Under the pieces are notes generated by a model that was not told the origin of the DNA, did no database searches, and worked only from the letters and a program-made list of their open reading frames with translations. From assembly GCF_043642205.1 (NCBI RefSeq), contig NZ_JBHZSG010000015.1, forward strand, positions 8,009-72,008: a DNA stretch of 64,000 bases. Reading direction: 5' to 3'. Positions 42,555-52,625 of this stretch are shown here, one piece after another. The DNA is from Thalassotalea_A litorea (GTDB lineage: Bacteria; Pseudomonadota; Gammaproteobacteria; Enterobacterales; Alteromonadaceae). The stretch's first letter is position 1; every line of letters begins with the position of its first letter. The translations under genes were made by a program, and so were the position numbers.

Positions 42555-45500
42555 TCAGGTAGCTGAATAGGGGGCCGATTCCCGGGTAATAATATGAGAA
42601 AGTAAATAGCGACTAAAATCTTCCTCGCTCAGAGGTTTGGAATACAAGTAACCCTGAAGTTGCTCACACTGTTTCGATTTTAAATAATCCAGTTGATTTT
42701 GATTTTCAACCCCTTCGGCTACCACATCAAGCCCCAGGTTGTGGGCGATAGTGATAATGGTTGCAACCATGTTTTTCCCTTGTTCTGAAGTTTCAATATC
42801 ATCGACAAAGGCTTTGTCAATTTTCAAAGTGTTGAGCGGGAACTTTTTCAAGTAAGCCAACGAAGAATAACCGGTACCAAAATCATCCAGGGATAAACTA
42901 ATTCCCATACTTCTTAATCGATGCATGGTTTCTATGGCTTCCTGTGGAGAGTTCATGACAGTACCTTCGGTAATTTCTAATTCGAGATACTGTGCCGGAA
43001 GTCGACTTTCAGCCAATATAGATTCGATCATATAAACCAGGTTTGGTTGTCTGAACTGTACCGCAGATAAGTTCACGGCGATTCGGCCATCAAATATGCC
43101 TTTGTCGACCCAATCCTTGGTTGCATGACAAGCTTTACGCAGCACGTTTTCGCCGATTTCTATGATTTGCCCGGTTTCCTCTGAAATAGGGATAAAGATA
43201 TCTGGGCGAATCAAGCCTTTCGCACCCGCTTCAAATCGAACCAAAGCTTCCATACCACTAACTTTACCGGTAGTGATATTAATTTTGGGCTGATAATAAA
43301 CACTGAACAGGTCTTCTTTGAGACCGTGGCGGATTAAGTTTTCTACTTGAAGCCTTTTCACCGCCTGAGTATTCATCGAGTCGTTAAAGAACTGATAACA
43401 GTCTCCACCTTTATCTTTGGCGTGGTACATAGCAGTGTCAGCATTTTTGAGCAGTTCATGAGAATTCAGCCCATCTTCCGGGAACAACGCAATACCAATA
43501 CTGCACGACAGGGCAATTTCCTGATTGCGGATATTGTATGGCTCTGCGACGGCTTTAAGGATTTCATCGGCGATGGTTGTTATCTCATGAAGATCATTGG
43601 TACCTTCAATGATTAAACTAAACTCATCTCCGCCAAGGCGATAACAGGTATCTTTAAGATTACCCACGGTAGCAATTCGTTCTGTGACTTTACATAGTAA
43701 GACATCACCGATTTGGTGGCCTAATGAATCGTTAATTTTCTTAAAGTTGTCTAAATCAAAGACCAGTAACGCATGCACGGTTTCCTGATTAACCAATATG
43801 GTGTGATTAGTCTGAAAGTAAGAGCGATTAGGCAAACCCGTCAATGTGTCGGTATTGGCCAGCTTACGTAATTCTTTTTCCGTTTCTTTACGTTTGGTAA
43901 TATCCGAGAATACACCGACATAATGGGTGATTTTCTGGTTATCATCACGAATAACGTCCATAGTGATATCAATAAGGTATCGTTGTCCATTTAGACGTTT
44001 ACTTTCAATCTCCCCTTGCCAGGAACCATGATGAATCAGGTTTTTTTTCAGATTCTGTAAAAAGCTTTGAGGATAGGATCTAAATTCTAAATGCCTGCCG
44101 ATGGCTTCTGAACGAGTCTGGCCAGTGATCCTTTGGAACGAGGGGTTACAATCTACGGTTCTAAATTCGTCATCGTAGACAACAACAGCGTCGGAAATGT
44201 TGGCAATACATTTAGCGAACAGCTTTAAACTTTCTTCCGTTTGCTTTATTTTCGAAATATCCTTGATGGTACCCGTCATTCGCGACGGTGCATTATTGAT
44301 ATCTCGCTCTACCACTTTTCCTCGGTCCAACACCCAGGTCCATTGACCTTCTTTGTTTTTAACTCGATATGCAGCTTCGAAATGATCGCTTTGTTCTGAA
44401 AAATGAGCATCGAGTGCCTTATTCACACGAGTAGAATCCTGTGGATGGATATTCCCCTTATTTGAGCTATCCTGCTTATTGCGCTGGCCATCCTGAGGGA
44501 AATCAAGGATACCCCAGATATTAGAACGAAACATTTGACCGGTCTTTATATTCCAGTCCCACATTTCATCGCCTGACCCCCAAAGCGCCAGTTTTAATCG
44601 CTCTTCACTTTCTTTGATTTGGTAATTGACTAGTTGTTTCTGCTTGGCCTGACGGTAAAAATAAAATACAAAGCACAGAAACAGTAAGCCATAAGCGGCC
44701 CGAGCCCAATTGGTTAACCACCATGGTGGAAGTATGGTTACTGTTAATGGCGGCGCATTTTTAAAGCCTTCTGACTTAGAGCTAAATGCCTGTACATGAA
44801 AATCATAACTTCCTGGGCTAAGTTTTGTGTAAGTGGCTCGTTTGTTCTTTGAATTTGCATAAACCCAAGAATCGTCGATTCCTTCTAACTTGTATCGATA
44901 TTTTACATCACCTGAAAATGTTGAGTTTGGTGAAATAAACTCTATGCTAAATGGCGATTTATCATAAGATAGTGTTAGTTCATCAGAAAGATATAATTGC
45001 GAAACCCCCTCAGAAAAGGAAATCTCTGTCTCATTGAGTTCATCGCTGCGTACCAATTTATTGGCGACATAGAGGTACATATTAATAGGAGGGTTCACAA
45101 TTTCAGAATCAAGTTTTATATCATAGGGATAAAAGCTATTAAATCCATTTACGCCGCCAAAAAACATTTTATTGTCTTGACTCTTATAGAATGAAAACGC
45201 AAAAAACTCATCAGCTTGAACACCTTGTTTAGTGTTAAAGCTTTCAATGTTTCTGGTTTGAGGATTTAGACTCGAAATACCTCTGTCAGTGCTAACCCAG
45301 GCTCTATTTTCGTCATCAATTAGCAAGCCGGCAATATGGTTGTTCGGTAAACCTGAGTTGATATCAAAAGGGATATAACTTGTTGTAGCTTTATCGTATG
45401 CTAATGCCCCTCTGTCACGGAAGCCGAACCAGATGTATTTATCAGATTCCTGTATTACGGTTAGGGAGTCATCAATCCACCGGTCTGAATTTGGAAAATT

Positions 45501-47117
45501 CAATTTCTTGGAGTTTAGGCTTTGAGCATCGAACAGGTAAATATCTTTATTGGCGCTTTGGACCCAAATACTACCAGACTGGTCTTTATTAATTAGTATT
45601 ACATCTGTATTTTTAGGTAAATTTAAAGCATGAGTTTGAGTACTATTTGTCTCGGGATTGTACTCGTAAATCAAAGAAGCTGATGAACCAAACCAAAACT
45701 TTCCGGCCGCATATATATAATCTAGCCTTCCATGTTTATGAATATAGCTATTCAACCAGTCGTCGAATCTCGTTAATTGCTCAGTTTCAGAATTGAATGT
45801 AAAAAGTTCTTCGGTATCGGTTATTATCCAAAGAATATTAGACATTCTATGATCAGCATGTATAGACGAAATTTTTAAGTCGAGACTTAACTCTACTTGC
45901 TCCACATCATTTGATTTTGGAGTCATGTAAAACAAACCGCCTTGTTCCGAGGCAATCCAAACTAATCCATCTTTGGTTTCCGCGAATGCTTTTATATATC
46001 TCTCTTGGCCCAAACGACCTGCCAAATTGTGGGTAAATAATGAAGATCTTGTGTTATATTTGAAGGCGCCTTTGTAAAATGTGGCTAGCCAGATTGAATT
46101 TGTGCTGTCGGCAAAGATGTTGTACAAGAAACTTTGGTTTTGAATGTTAAATCCTTGAGTGAAAATAGGTTTTTCAGTCAAACTATTGTTTACTAAATCT
46201 AATTGGAATAGTCCTCCTTCGGTGGCGAACCAAATAAATTGTTCGTTTAATTTGATTAAATTTCTCACTCGATTTGAGTCTGGTATTCCAGTCATCAACT
46301 CAGGTTGATAGACCTTATGAAGGTTGTAGCTCCGGTCCACAACGAAAACACCCACATCAGAAGCAATCCAAATACTTTCATCAACTTCGTTAATCGCATA
46401 AATACCCTTGGCGTTGATATTTAATTGCCAAATATTTTCCCCATTAACAGGGGACACAAAATCTAATTCTTTGCTAAGAATATATAGTCCATTGTCAAAC
46501 GTACCTAACCAAAAGTTACCATTGTAATCTTGGTAGATCGATTTGATGTCCTTAATATCGCTGTCGTAACTACGAAAATTCACTCTGGTAAAATTATTTT
46601 CATCTTTATTATATTTATGCAGTCCTGTAGCGGTCGCTACCCAAATATTTTGATGATTGTCTTCGTATATGCTCCAAATGGTATTATCTTTGAGTGAGTT
46701 TATTGACTCGCTTTCATGGAAGTAGTTCGTAAACCTATCTTTTTTGGTTTCGTATTTGCTAAGACCGTTACCTGTTCCCACCCAAAGGATATTTTGTGAA
46801 TCTACGAATACTACTCTCACCAAATTGCTAGCTAAAGAAAACGGATTGTCAGATTCATTTTTGTAGTGTGTGATTTCATAACCGTCATAACGGTTTAAGC
46901 CATCCTGAGTTGCCATCCATATTAGCCCGTGTTTATCTTGTGCAATGGAATAAACCGTACTTTGAGACAAACCTTGTTTTACCGACAGCTGCTGAAACTT
47001 TAGAGGAGGTTGCTCTGCGGTTGCAAAAAAGCTGAGGCATAGACCGATAAACAGAAAAATGCGATGGAAAAGCGGCACATGGCTAGCATGCTTTTTGTTA
47101 TTATTAATAAAGTGCAC
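42555..47117 (-). CDS. propeller-sensor PAS-GGDEF-EAL cyclic-di-GMP protein
   Basis: 1520 residues. N-terminal signal/anchor (FLFIGLCLSFFATA), then about 700 residues of two-component-regulator propeller repeats (LIWMATQDGLNRYDG, ILWVGTGNGLSKYE and many more W-x-G/A-T), forming two periplasmic beta-propellers. A Y_Y_Y domain (about 740-800) and a membrane segment near 805-825 follow. Two PAS/PAC domains come next, then GGDEF (intact, YRLGGDEFSLII) and EAL (EALVRFE, ITEGTVM, DDFGTGYSSL, VVAEGVEN), all with catalytic residues. It should sense an extracellular ligand and make or degrade cyclic-di-GMP; which activity dominates cannot be read. Confidence 0.9.
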   Translation of the reverse strand: MHFINNNKKHASHVPLFHRIFLFIGLCLSFFATAEQPPLKFQQLSVKQGLSQSTVYSIAQDKHGLIWMATQDGLNRYDGYEITHYKNESDNPFSLASNLVRVVFVDSQNILWVGTGNGLSKYETKKDRFTNYFHESESINSLKDNTIWSIYEDNHQNIWVATATGLHKYNKDENNFTRVNFRSYDSDIKDIKSIYQDYNGNFWLGTFDNGLYILSKELDFVSPVNGENIWQLNINAKGIYAINEVDESIWIASDVGVFVVDRSYNLHKVYQPELMTGIPDSNRVRNLIKLNEQFIWFATEGGLFQLDLVNNSLTEKPIFTQGFNIQNQSFLYNIFADSTNSIWLATFYKGAFKYNTRSSLFTHNLAGRLGQERYIKAFAETKDGLVWIASEQGGLFYMTPKSNDVEQVELSLDLKISSIHADHRMSNILWIITDTEELFTFNSETEQLTRFDDWLNSYIHKHGRLDYIYAAGKFWFGSSASLIYEYNPETNSTQTHALNLPKNTDVILINKDQSGSIWVQSANKDIYLFDAQSLNSKKLNFPNSDRWIDDSLTVIQESDKYIWFGFRDRGALAYDKATTSYIPFDINSGLPNNHIAGLLIDDENRAWVSTDRGISSLNPQTRNIESFNTKQGVQADEFFAFSFYKSQDNKMFFGGVNGFNSFYPYDIKLDSEIVNPPINMYLYVANKLVRSDELNETEISFSEGVSQLYLSDELTLSYDKSPFSIEFISPNSTFSGDVKYRYKLEGIDDSWVYANSKNKRATYTKLSPGSYDFHVQAFSSKSEGFKNAPPLTVTILPPWWLTNWARAAYGLLFLCFVFYFYRQAKQKQLVNYQIKESEERLKLALWGSGDEMWDWNIKTGQMFRSNIWGILDFPQDGQRNKQDSSNKGNIHPQDSTRVNKALDAHFSEQSDHFEAAYRVKNKEGQWTWVLDRGKVVERDINNAPSRMTGTIKDISKIKQTEESLKLFAKCIANISDAVVVYDDEFRTVDCNPSFQRITGQTRSEAIGRHLEFRSYPQSFLQNLKKNLIHHGSWQGEIESKRLNGQRYLIDITMDVIRDDNQKITHYVGVFSDITKRKETEKELRKLANTDTLTGLPNRSYFQTNHTILVNQETVHALLVFDLDNFKKINDSLGHQIGDVLLCKVTERIATVGNLKDTCYRLGGDEFSLIIEGTNDLHEITTIADEILKAVAEPYNIRNQEIALSCSIGIALFPEDGLNSHELLKNADTAMYHAKDKGGDCYQFFNDSMNTQAVKRLQVENLIRHGLKEDLFSVYYQPKINITTGKVSGMEALVRFEAGAKGLIRPDIFIPISEETGQIIEIGENVLRKACHATKDWVDKGIFDGRIAVNLSAVQFRQPNLVYMIESILAESRLPAQYLELEITEGTVMNSPQEAIETMHRLRSMGISLSLDDFGTGYSSLAYLKKFPLNTLKIDKAFVDDIETSEQGKNMVATIITIAHNLGLDVVAEGVENQNQLDYLKSKQCEQLQGYLYSKPLSEEDFSRYLLSHIITRESAPYSAT

Positions 47118-47280
47118 AATTAAACCCTGAAAGCTACAACTCAGTTATTAGTAACATTACATTAACTAAGGGATTTTATTATTCGTCGAATAATTTATTC
47201 GATTTTTTGACGTCAAAATTCATCTTAAAACAAATGGCCGGCAATTTAAAGAGATGTAGGTGTTCGCGTTAAATAACTTG

Positions 47281-50043
47281 CTAATTTTTCAGTGGATATT
47301 TACTGTGAAAAGAATGGATGTTAGTAAAGACTAAAGGTTGGTTTTTACCATGACCAATCTGGGCTTCAGGTTTGTCACTACAGATAATGACCGGCTGTAT
47401 GGCTGATGGGCCGGTTAACTGATTTTTTACAAACTCAACAACTTTGGCTTCGGTCAATTTACCAATTTCCGCTTTGAGCATCTCTCGATTGTTAAATTCG
47501 TAATCGTGGTTGGTTATGCTATGCCAGAAACGTTGACTGCGGATCCTCGGGCCAGAATCCTTAGCATCGAGTTGATTAATGATGCCTTGCTGCAACTTTT
47601 CCCAACCTTCAATCTGTGCTTTTTGCGCAAATTCCGATAGAAAATTAGATATTTCGGATTCAAGAGCGGAACTCGTTACATTGGGAGACTGCACAAAACA
47701 GGCAATTCCAGGATAACGATTCATCGGCATATAATTTACCCCCAGCAAATATCCCAGTTGCTTGACGGTCCGTAGTTGATGAAAAAATTGCGGTGCAATG
47801 ACCTGACTGGCAATAATAGCCATGGCTTTGCTGGCAAAATCTTTGTCGGGCAAAGGAAAGTAAATTACACAAGCGTTATCATTATCGGCGACAGGCACGG
47901 GGACATGTGCAGGCGTCTTTTCCTGAAAATTTACGATGTCCGGTTGCACCAACGCCGTTTCGCGCATGGAGGCACCAAGATGTTGCTCAATACTTTTTGC
48001 AATCGCTAAAGCATCGTCTTTTCGCCAGTTACCGTATGCAAAAGCTTCAATACTCAGTTTTTGAAAAAGCTCCGCACAAAAACCTGTAAAGTCATCAAAT
48101 CCGACATTGCTCAAAGAGCTGGCAAGTTGCAATGCATGCGGACTATGAGGTTTGAACAATCCGTTTAAAACGGCAAACAGTTGCGATACTGATTTACCTT
48201 GTCTGATGTCCTGCCAATTGCTTATTAGTTGTTTTTTAAATAGTTGAAACCGCTCTAACGGCAAAGCATGGTCGCAAATCGCCATCAACAAGTTTTCCAG
48301 AAGTAACGGTTGTTTCTCGCTTATCCCCGATAGTTGTAATGTAATCCCACCTTGATGAGCGTAAATTTGATAATGGATCCCAGCTAGTTCAGCCTGGTAG
48401 TTTTGTTCCTGTACCGATTCGCTGAATAATTCAACAAACAGGCGTGTCATCGCAATGTGTTTGTCAGATTTAGTGGTAAATCCTGATTCGAGGCTGACAA
48501 ACATTTGTCCTTTTGGAGAGCTAAATGTTTTGTCTTGTTTGAACCAAAAGTTAAACCCGGGCTGCTCGTATATTTTTATCGGAACAGCCGTCGTTTCGTT
48601 TTCAAATAATTCTGGATTTGCAACGATAAATGGATTGGCATCAGGTAGCTTTAATTCTTGGTGTATTGACGTATCTTGCCAACGTTTAAGCTGATTATCT
48701 GCAATGCGATTAACATCATAAGGGGTTTGATACCAACGACTGATTTTGCTGGTGTTGACACCTTTGCGGATTTCCATAACCCGCATATTCTCAGGCGTGA
48801 AATAGGTAAGAAAATGCTCAAGTAGCTCAGGATTAAATGCTTTTATCTTATAGTCACCATAAACATAATCTTTTGGTGGATAGTGTTGCATATTGATCGC
48901 CAGCTGGTTGACGTTATCGATAGGTTTGCTGGTTTCTTTGTAGTTGAATGCGAATTCAGTCAACGCCTGTTTCTCATCAAAATACCGTGCCTGAATACCT
49001 CGTTCTTTTAATAGACGAAGGTAGGAAAATAGCAGTTCAATGATGTCATTTTGATAACGCTCTCCTTTTTCCGTCAAAGCAATACTGATATTAAAGTCTT
49101 TAAAATTTGAACCATTAATGCCGCCACCAGAGGTCAGTGCCATCGCCCATTGTCGCTTTTTCAAGATGGATAAAATGCTACCAGGTCCTTCGTGCCCTAG
49201 TAAATAACTCAGATAGCTTACCGGTTTATATTCGTAGTAATCATCCAGACCTGGCAAAGCAAAGGTAATGATCAATTTACGCTGTGATTGTTGTGGGGGG
49301 ATCGACAAGGTGATTGCGAGGTGTTCTGGCTGATAAAGCGGCTCGGTAATTGCTGCTTTGGGCGTTGATGCGGCCCTGATCGCGTTAAATTCAGTCTCAA
49401 CCCATTCTTGTACCTTAGCAATAGCATAGGGGGTTTCAACGGCTAATGTCATCGCTGTCGCATGGTAATAACGTTGAAAAAACTGTTGCAACGCTTGCTG
49501 CAACGTTTCCTCTGGTTGATCTATTAAAGTTGTTAAATTGCCGACGGAAAATTTGCTGAACGGGTGCTGTGGGTTGACGGTTTCTTTTTGAGCGTCATAG
49601 ATGCGGCGTGCGTCTTCCTTTAGTTTCATCTGGAATTCGGCATCAACGTTATTTCGTTCCGTCTCGATATGCTCTGCTGCGAGCAATGGTTCACTGAAAA
49701 AACGGCTGAATCTTTTTAACGCCGGTGCAAAAAATTTGCTGTCGATATCAAAGTAAAAACAGGTGTGCTCGGAACCTGTCCAGGCATTGTTGCTGCCATT
49801 GTGTTGACTAATAAATTGCTGATATTCGCCGCTATCAGGAAAACTTTCGGTCCCCAAAAACAACATATGTTCGAGGAAATGAGCAAGCCCCTGAGTTTGT
49901 TCAGGATCATCGAAATGACCGGCGTTGACAACCAGTGATGCCGCGGCTCGGGTAGATTCAGTATTTTCAACAATCACCACCCGCAGACCATTATCCAGAG
50001 TTATAGGGTGATATAGCCGATGATCATTCGGGCTGGTTTTCAA
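47281..50043 (-). CDS. pitrilysin-type (M16) zinc protease, protease III-like
   Basis: 920 residues, the size of PtrA/insulysin-type M16A proteases. The inverted zinc motif HFLEH lies at 55-59, with the third ligand Glu in the TERNNVDAEFQMKL helix about 75 residues later. Four M16 domains are expected; the inactive half contains FAKQ/GNWRKDDALAIAKS and a C-terminal RQLGYLLG-like block (VKQLGYLLGVNYM). No signal peptide is evident, so unlike E. coli PtrA it may be cytoplasmic. It degrades peptides and small proteins. Confidence 0.88.
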   Translation of the reverse strand: MKTSPNDHRLYHPITLDNGLRVVIVENTESTRAAASLVVNAGHFDDPEQTQGLAHFLEHMLFLGTESFPDSGEYQQFISQHNGSNNAWTGSEHTCFYFDIDSKFFAPALKRFSRFFSEPLLAAEHIETERNNVDAEFQMKLKEDARRIYDAQKETVNPQHPFSKFSVGNLTTLIDQPEETLQQALQQFFQRYYHATAMTLAVETPYAIAKVQEWVETEFNAIRAASTPKAAITEPLYQPEHLAITLSIPPQQSQRKLIITFALPGLDDYYEYKPVSYLSYLLGHEGPGSILSILKKRQWAMALTSGGGINGSNFKDFNISIALTEKGERYQNDIIELLFSYLRLLKERGIQARYFDEKQALTEFAFNYKETSKPIDNVNQLAINMQHYPPKDYVYGDYKIKAFNPELLEHFLTYFTPENMRVMEIRKGVNTSKISRWYQTPYDVNRIADNQLKRWQDTSIHQELKLPDANPFIVANPELFENETTAVPIKIYEQPGFNFWFKQDKTFSSPKGQMFVSLESGFTTKSDKHIAMTRLFVELFSESVQEQNYQAELAGIHYQIYAHQGGITLQLSGISEKQPLLLENLLMAICDHALPLERFQLFKKQLISNWQDIRQGKSVSQLFAVLNGLFKPHSPHALQLASSLSNVGFDDFTGFCAELFQKLSIEAFAYGNWRKDDALAIAKSIEQHLGASMRETALVQPDIVNFQEKTPAHVPVPVADNDNACVIYFPLPDKDFASKAMAIIASQVIAPQFFHQLRTVKQLGYLLGVNYMPMNRYPGIACFVQSPNVTSSALESEISNFLSEFAQKAQIEGWEKLQQGIINQLDAKDSGPRIRSQRFWHSITNHDYEFNNREMLKAEIGKLTEAKVVEFVKNQLTGPSAIQPVIICSDKPEAQIGHGKNQPLVFTNIHSFHSKYPLKN

Positions 50044-50221
50044 GCAATTCTCCGTTCAGGGTGTTGCCGTGTTTGGCAAGTTAAGTCGGTGTTTAATGGT
50101 TGCTTCGACAGGTACTTCGCCGCCCAAATCTAAGGCTCAATATTCAATAATATAGTTGAAAATTGACAAGGAGAGAGGATTAAAAAGCAGAGCCTGGTCA
50201 AGGTCAGGCTCTTATCATCGG

Positions 50222-51085
50222 TTAAGGTTTGAGGGTTAATACGTTAGTCTTTAACAAACTGAGAATTTCTTCAGCCGTGTTGCCAAGTAGCTTTCCAGTG
50301 ATACCTGACCGGCCAATCGTCCCAACCACAACCAGGCCTACGTGCAGTTTTGCTGCCAGGCTAGGTATAACTTTTTCTGGCTTGCCTGCATTTACATGAA
50401 AATTTTCTACAGCAATGCCATAGGTTTTGCCTAAATGGTTAATTTTGTTCTGCAAATTCTGACGCGCATCTTGTTCGATTTCATCGAGGTATTGAACTCC
50501 GAAATCCCGCAAAATATCCGAGACGACAGGCGTATAACACACATCGAGAGGAACATCGAAAACTGTCGCTAAATATTTAGCGGTAGCAAGAATCTTTTCA
50601 TTAAGTCGTTGTTTTTCCTCTTGCTCTGTTTGAAGGTCAATAGCCGCCAAAATACCACTTTGCTTACGCCACTTTTTCTCAGCAACGATTAACACTGAGG
50701 CAGGGCATTCTCGGATCAAGTGCCAGTCAGTCGGTGTGTAGAACATGGTTTCTGAGCGATGCCCGGTTTTCATCACCATCGCAGGTTTATTTTTTTCTGC
50801 GTAACTATTAACCCAGGTATGAAGATTTTTCTCCCAGACAATCTCATAACTAAACGGGATTTCATCTTCGAGCAACTGTTCTAATTGCGCCTCGGCTTTT
50901 TCATTTAAGCGGATCAGCAAAGATTGTTTGAGTGCATCGCCTTTACTCCCCATACCCCGTAGATTTTCATAATAAAAATACACTATGTGCAGTTTAACAT
51001 CGTCGGCGATTGACAATCGCTTCGCCTGCTCAATGGCAGTTGTTGTTTCAAAATTGGGATCTGCAACCACAAGAACGTTGCGCAT
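50222..51085 (-). CDS. uspE: universal stress protein UspE-like
   Basis: About 287 residues with two tandem Usp domains: RNVLVVADPNFETTTAIEQA at the start, VMKTGHRSETMFYTPTDWHL mid-way, then ILAAIDLQTEQEEK and VVGTIGRSGITGKLLGNTAE with the ATP-binding-type G-x2-G-x9-G(S/N) pattern in the second domain. The tandem layout matches UspE. ATG 51085 is preferred over 51097. It stands alone; fnr, a common neighbour, is not present. Confidence 0.85.
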   Translation of the reverse strand: MRNVLVVADPNFETTTAIEQAKRLSIADDVKLHIVYFYYENLRGMGSKGDALKQSLLIRLNEKAEAQLEQLLEDEIPFSYEIVWEKNLHTWVNSYAEKNKPAMVMKTGHRSETMFYTPTDWHLIRECPASVLIVAEKKWRKQSGILAAIDLQTEQEEKQRLNEKILATAKYLATVFDVPLDVCYTPVVSDILRDFGVQYLDEIEQDARQNLQNKINHLGKTYGIAVENFHVNAGKPEKVIPSLAAKLHVGLVVVGTIGRSGITGKLLGNTAEEILSLLKTNVLTLKP

Positions 51086-51097
51086 TAGTTTCTCCAA

Positions 51098-51458
51098 ACT
51101 TTATAGGCCTAACGTTAAGAATAATGTTTCCTAGACATTTTGCTTTGATTTAGAACAGCATAATTCTTTAAAAATTAGTAAGTAAACAATATTCCTACAA
51201 TGCTATCTGTTTTCGCGTTAAGGACTTGATTCAGCAAGAAAACCGGTTTAACAAATATCAAAGATTAATATGATTTTTTTATTTAACCTTAATAATATCG
51301 ACTATATTTTGATGAGGCGGACGTTTTTTTAAGCTCTAGCGTTGCAGTCTTTGGATATGTCAAAGCCCCTTCGCCGCTTTGGTGAAGTATGTGTTAAGGG
51401 TAAGGAAGTAAAATCCGGCACGCTTTGATTTGAGTACCTCTTAAAATATGGAAGACTT
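51098..51458. other. divergent promoter region, nothing specific recognised
   Basis: 360 bp between uspE and the epimerase gene. AT-rich in the first half. No ORF, RNA gene or firm operator was recognised. Confidence 0.45.
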
Positions 51459-52535
51459 ATGAAATACTTGGTTACTGGCGCTGCGGGCTTTATTGGTCAT
51501 TTCGTAGCAACACGTTTGTGTGAGCAAGGGCATGAAGTCGTTGGTTTGGATAATCTCAACGACTATTACGATGTAAACCTGAAACTGTCACGTCTTAAAA
51601 AATTACAACAATTTTCCAGCAAGCAACAATCACAAACCCTGGTTGCAGGTTCAGATATTACAACCCAGGCTCAGTCCCAAACCCATGGCGGGCAATTTCG
51701 GTTCGTAAAACTCGACCTAGAAAATCGCGAAGCTATGGCCGAATTGTTTGCCAGAGAAAAATTCCAAAGAGTCATCCATCTGGCAGCTCAAGCTGGGGTG
51801 CGTTACTCTATTGATAACCCAATGGCTTATGCTGATGCTAACCTTATCGGACATCTGGCGATACTCGAAGGGTGCCGTCATAATAAGGTTGAACATTTAG
51901 TTTATGCCTCTTCTAGCTCCGTTTATGGGCTTAATAAGCAAACACCTTTTGCCACATCAGACAGTGTTGATCATCCTGTATCGCTTTATGCGGCGTCGAA
52001 AAAAGCTAATGAGTTAATGTCGCACAGCTATTCACACCTGTATGGTATTCCAACCACAGGTTTGCGTTTCTTTACGGTATACGGACCTTGGGGACGTCCA
52101 GATATGGCTTTGTTTAAATTTACCAAAGCTATGCTCTCAGGTGAGCCCATTGATGTATATAACTATGGTGATATGAGCCGAGATTTTACTTACATTGATG
52201 ATATCGTTGAGGGTATAATGCGGGTGCAAAATCATATCCCAACTATCGATACTGACTGGTCCGTAGAAAGCGGTTCCGCAGCGGTGAGCTCGGCGCCTTA
52301 TCGGGTGTTTAATATTGGTAATGGTAGTCCGGTTAAATTGATGGACTTTATTAAAGCACTGGAACAGTCTTTGGGAATGGAAGCGAAGAAAAATCTTTTG
52401 CCTATGCAACCTGGTGATGTACAAAAAACCTTTGCAGAGGTAGAAGACTTATATTCAGTGACCGGGCATCGCCCCCAAACATCCGTTACGGAAGGGGTCG
52501 CCAATTTTGTTCGCTGGTATAAAGAATATTACTAA
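51459..52535 (+). CDS. UDP-glucuronate 4-epimerase-like NAD-dependent epimerase
   Basis: 358 residues, extended SDR. GAAGFIGHFVATRL (NAD loop), GLDNLNDYYDVNLKLSRLKK (typical of UDP-glucuronate epimerases), HLAAQAGVRYSIDNP, ASSSSVYG and catalytic Y-x3-K in SLYAASKKANEL are visible; RFFTVYGPWGRPDMALFKF follows. An insertion of about 25 Gln/Ser/Thr-rich residues after position 50 is unusual. It likely makes UDP-galacturonate for surface glycans and lies 90 bp before galU, which makes the UDP-glucose precursor. Confidence 0.85.
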   Translation: MKYLVTGAAGFIGHFVATRLCEQGHEVVGLDNLNDYYDVNLKLSRLKKLQQFSSKQQSQTLVAGSDITTQAQSQTHGGQFRFVKLDLENREAMAELFAREKFQRVIHLAAQAGVRYSIDNPMAYADANLIGHLAILEGCRHNKVEHLVYASSSSVYGLNKQTPFATSDSVDHPVSLYAASKKANELMSHSYSHLYGIPTTGLRFFTVYGPWGRPDMALFKFTKAMLSGEPIDVYNYGDMSRDFTYIDDIVEGIMRVQNHIPTIDTDWSVESGSAAVSSAPYRVFNIGNGSPVKLMDFIKALEQSLGMEAKKNLLPMQPGDVQKTFAEVEDLYSVTGHRPQTSVTEGVANFVRWYKEYY

Positions 52536-52625
52536 CACGTGAATTAATTTAATCTGTAATTATCATGAAAGTGCATTGATTCCGTGGTAAAAAGCAATAA
52601 GAAAAGAATTAAATAAGGAAGTACT

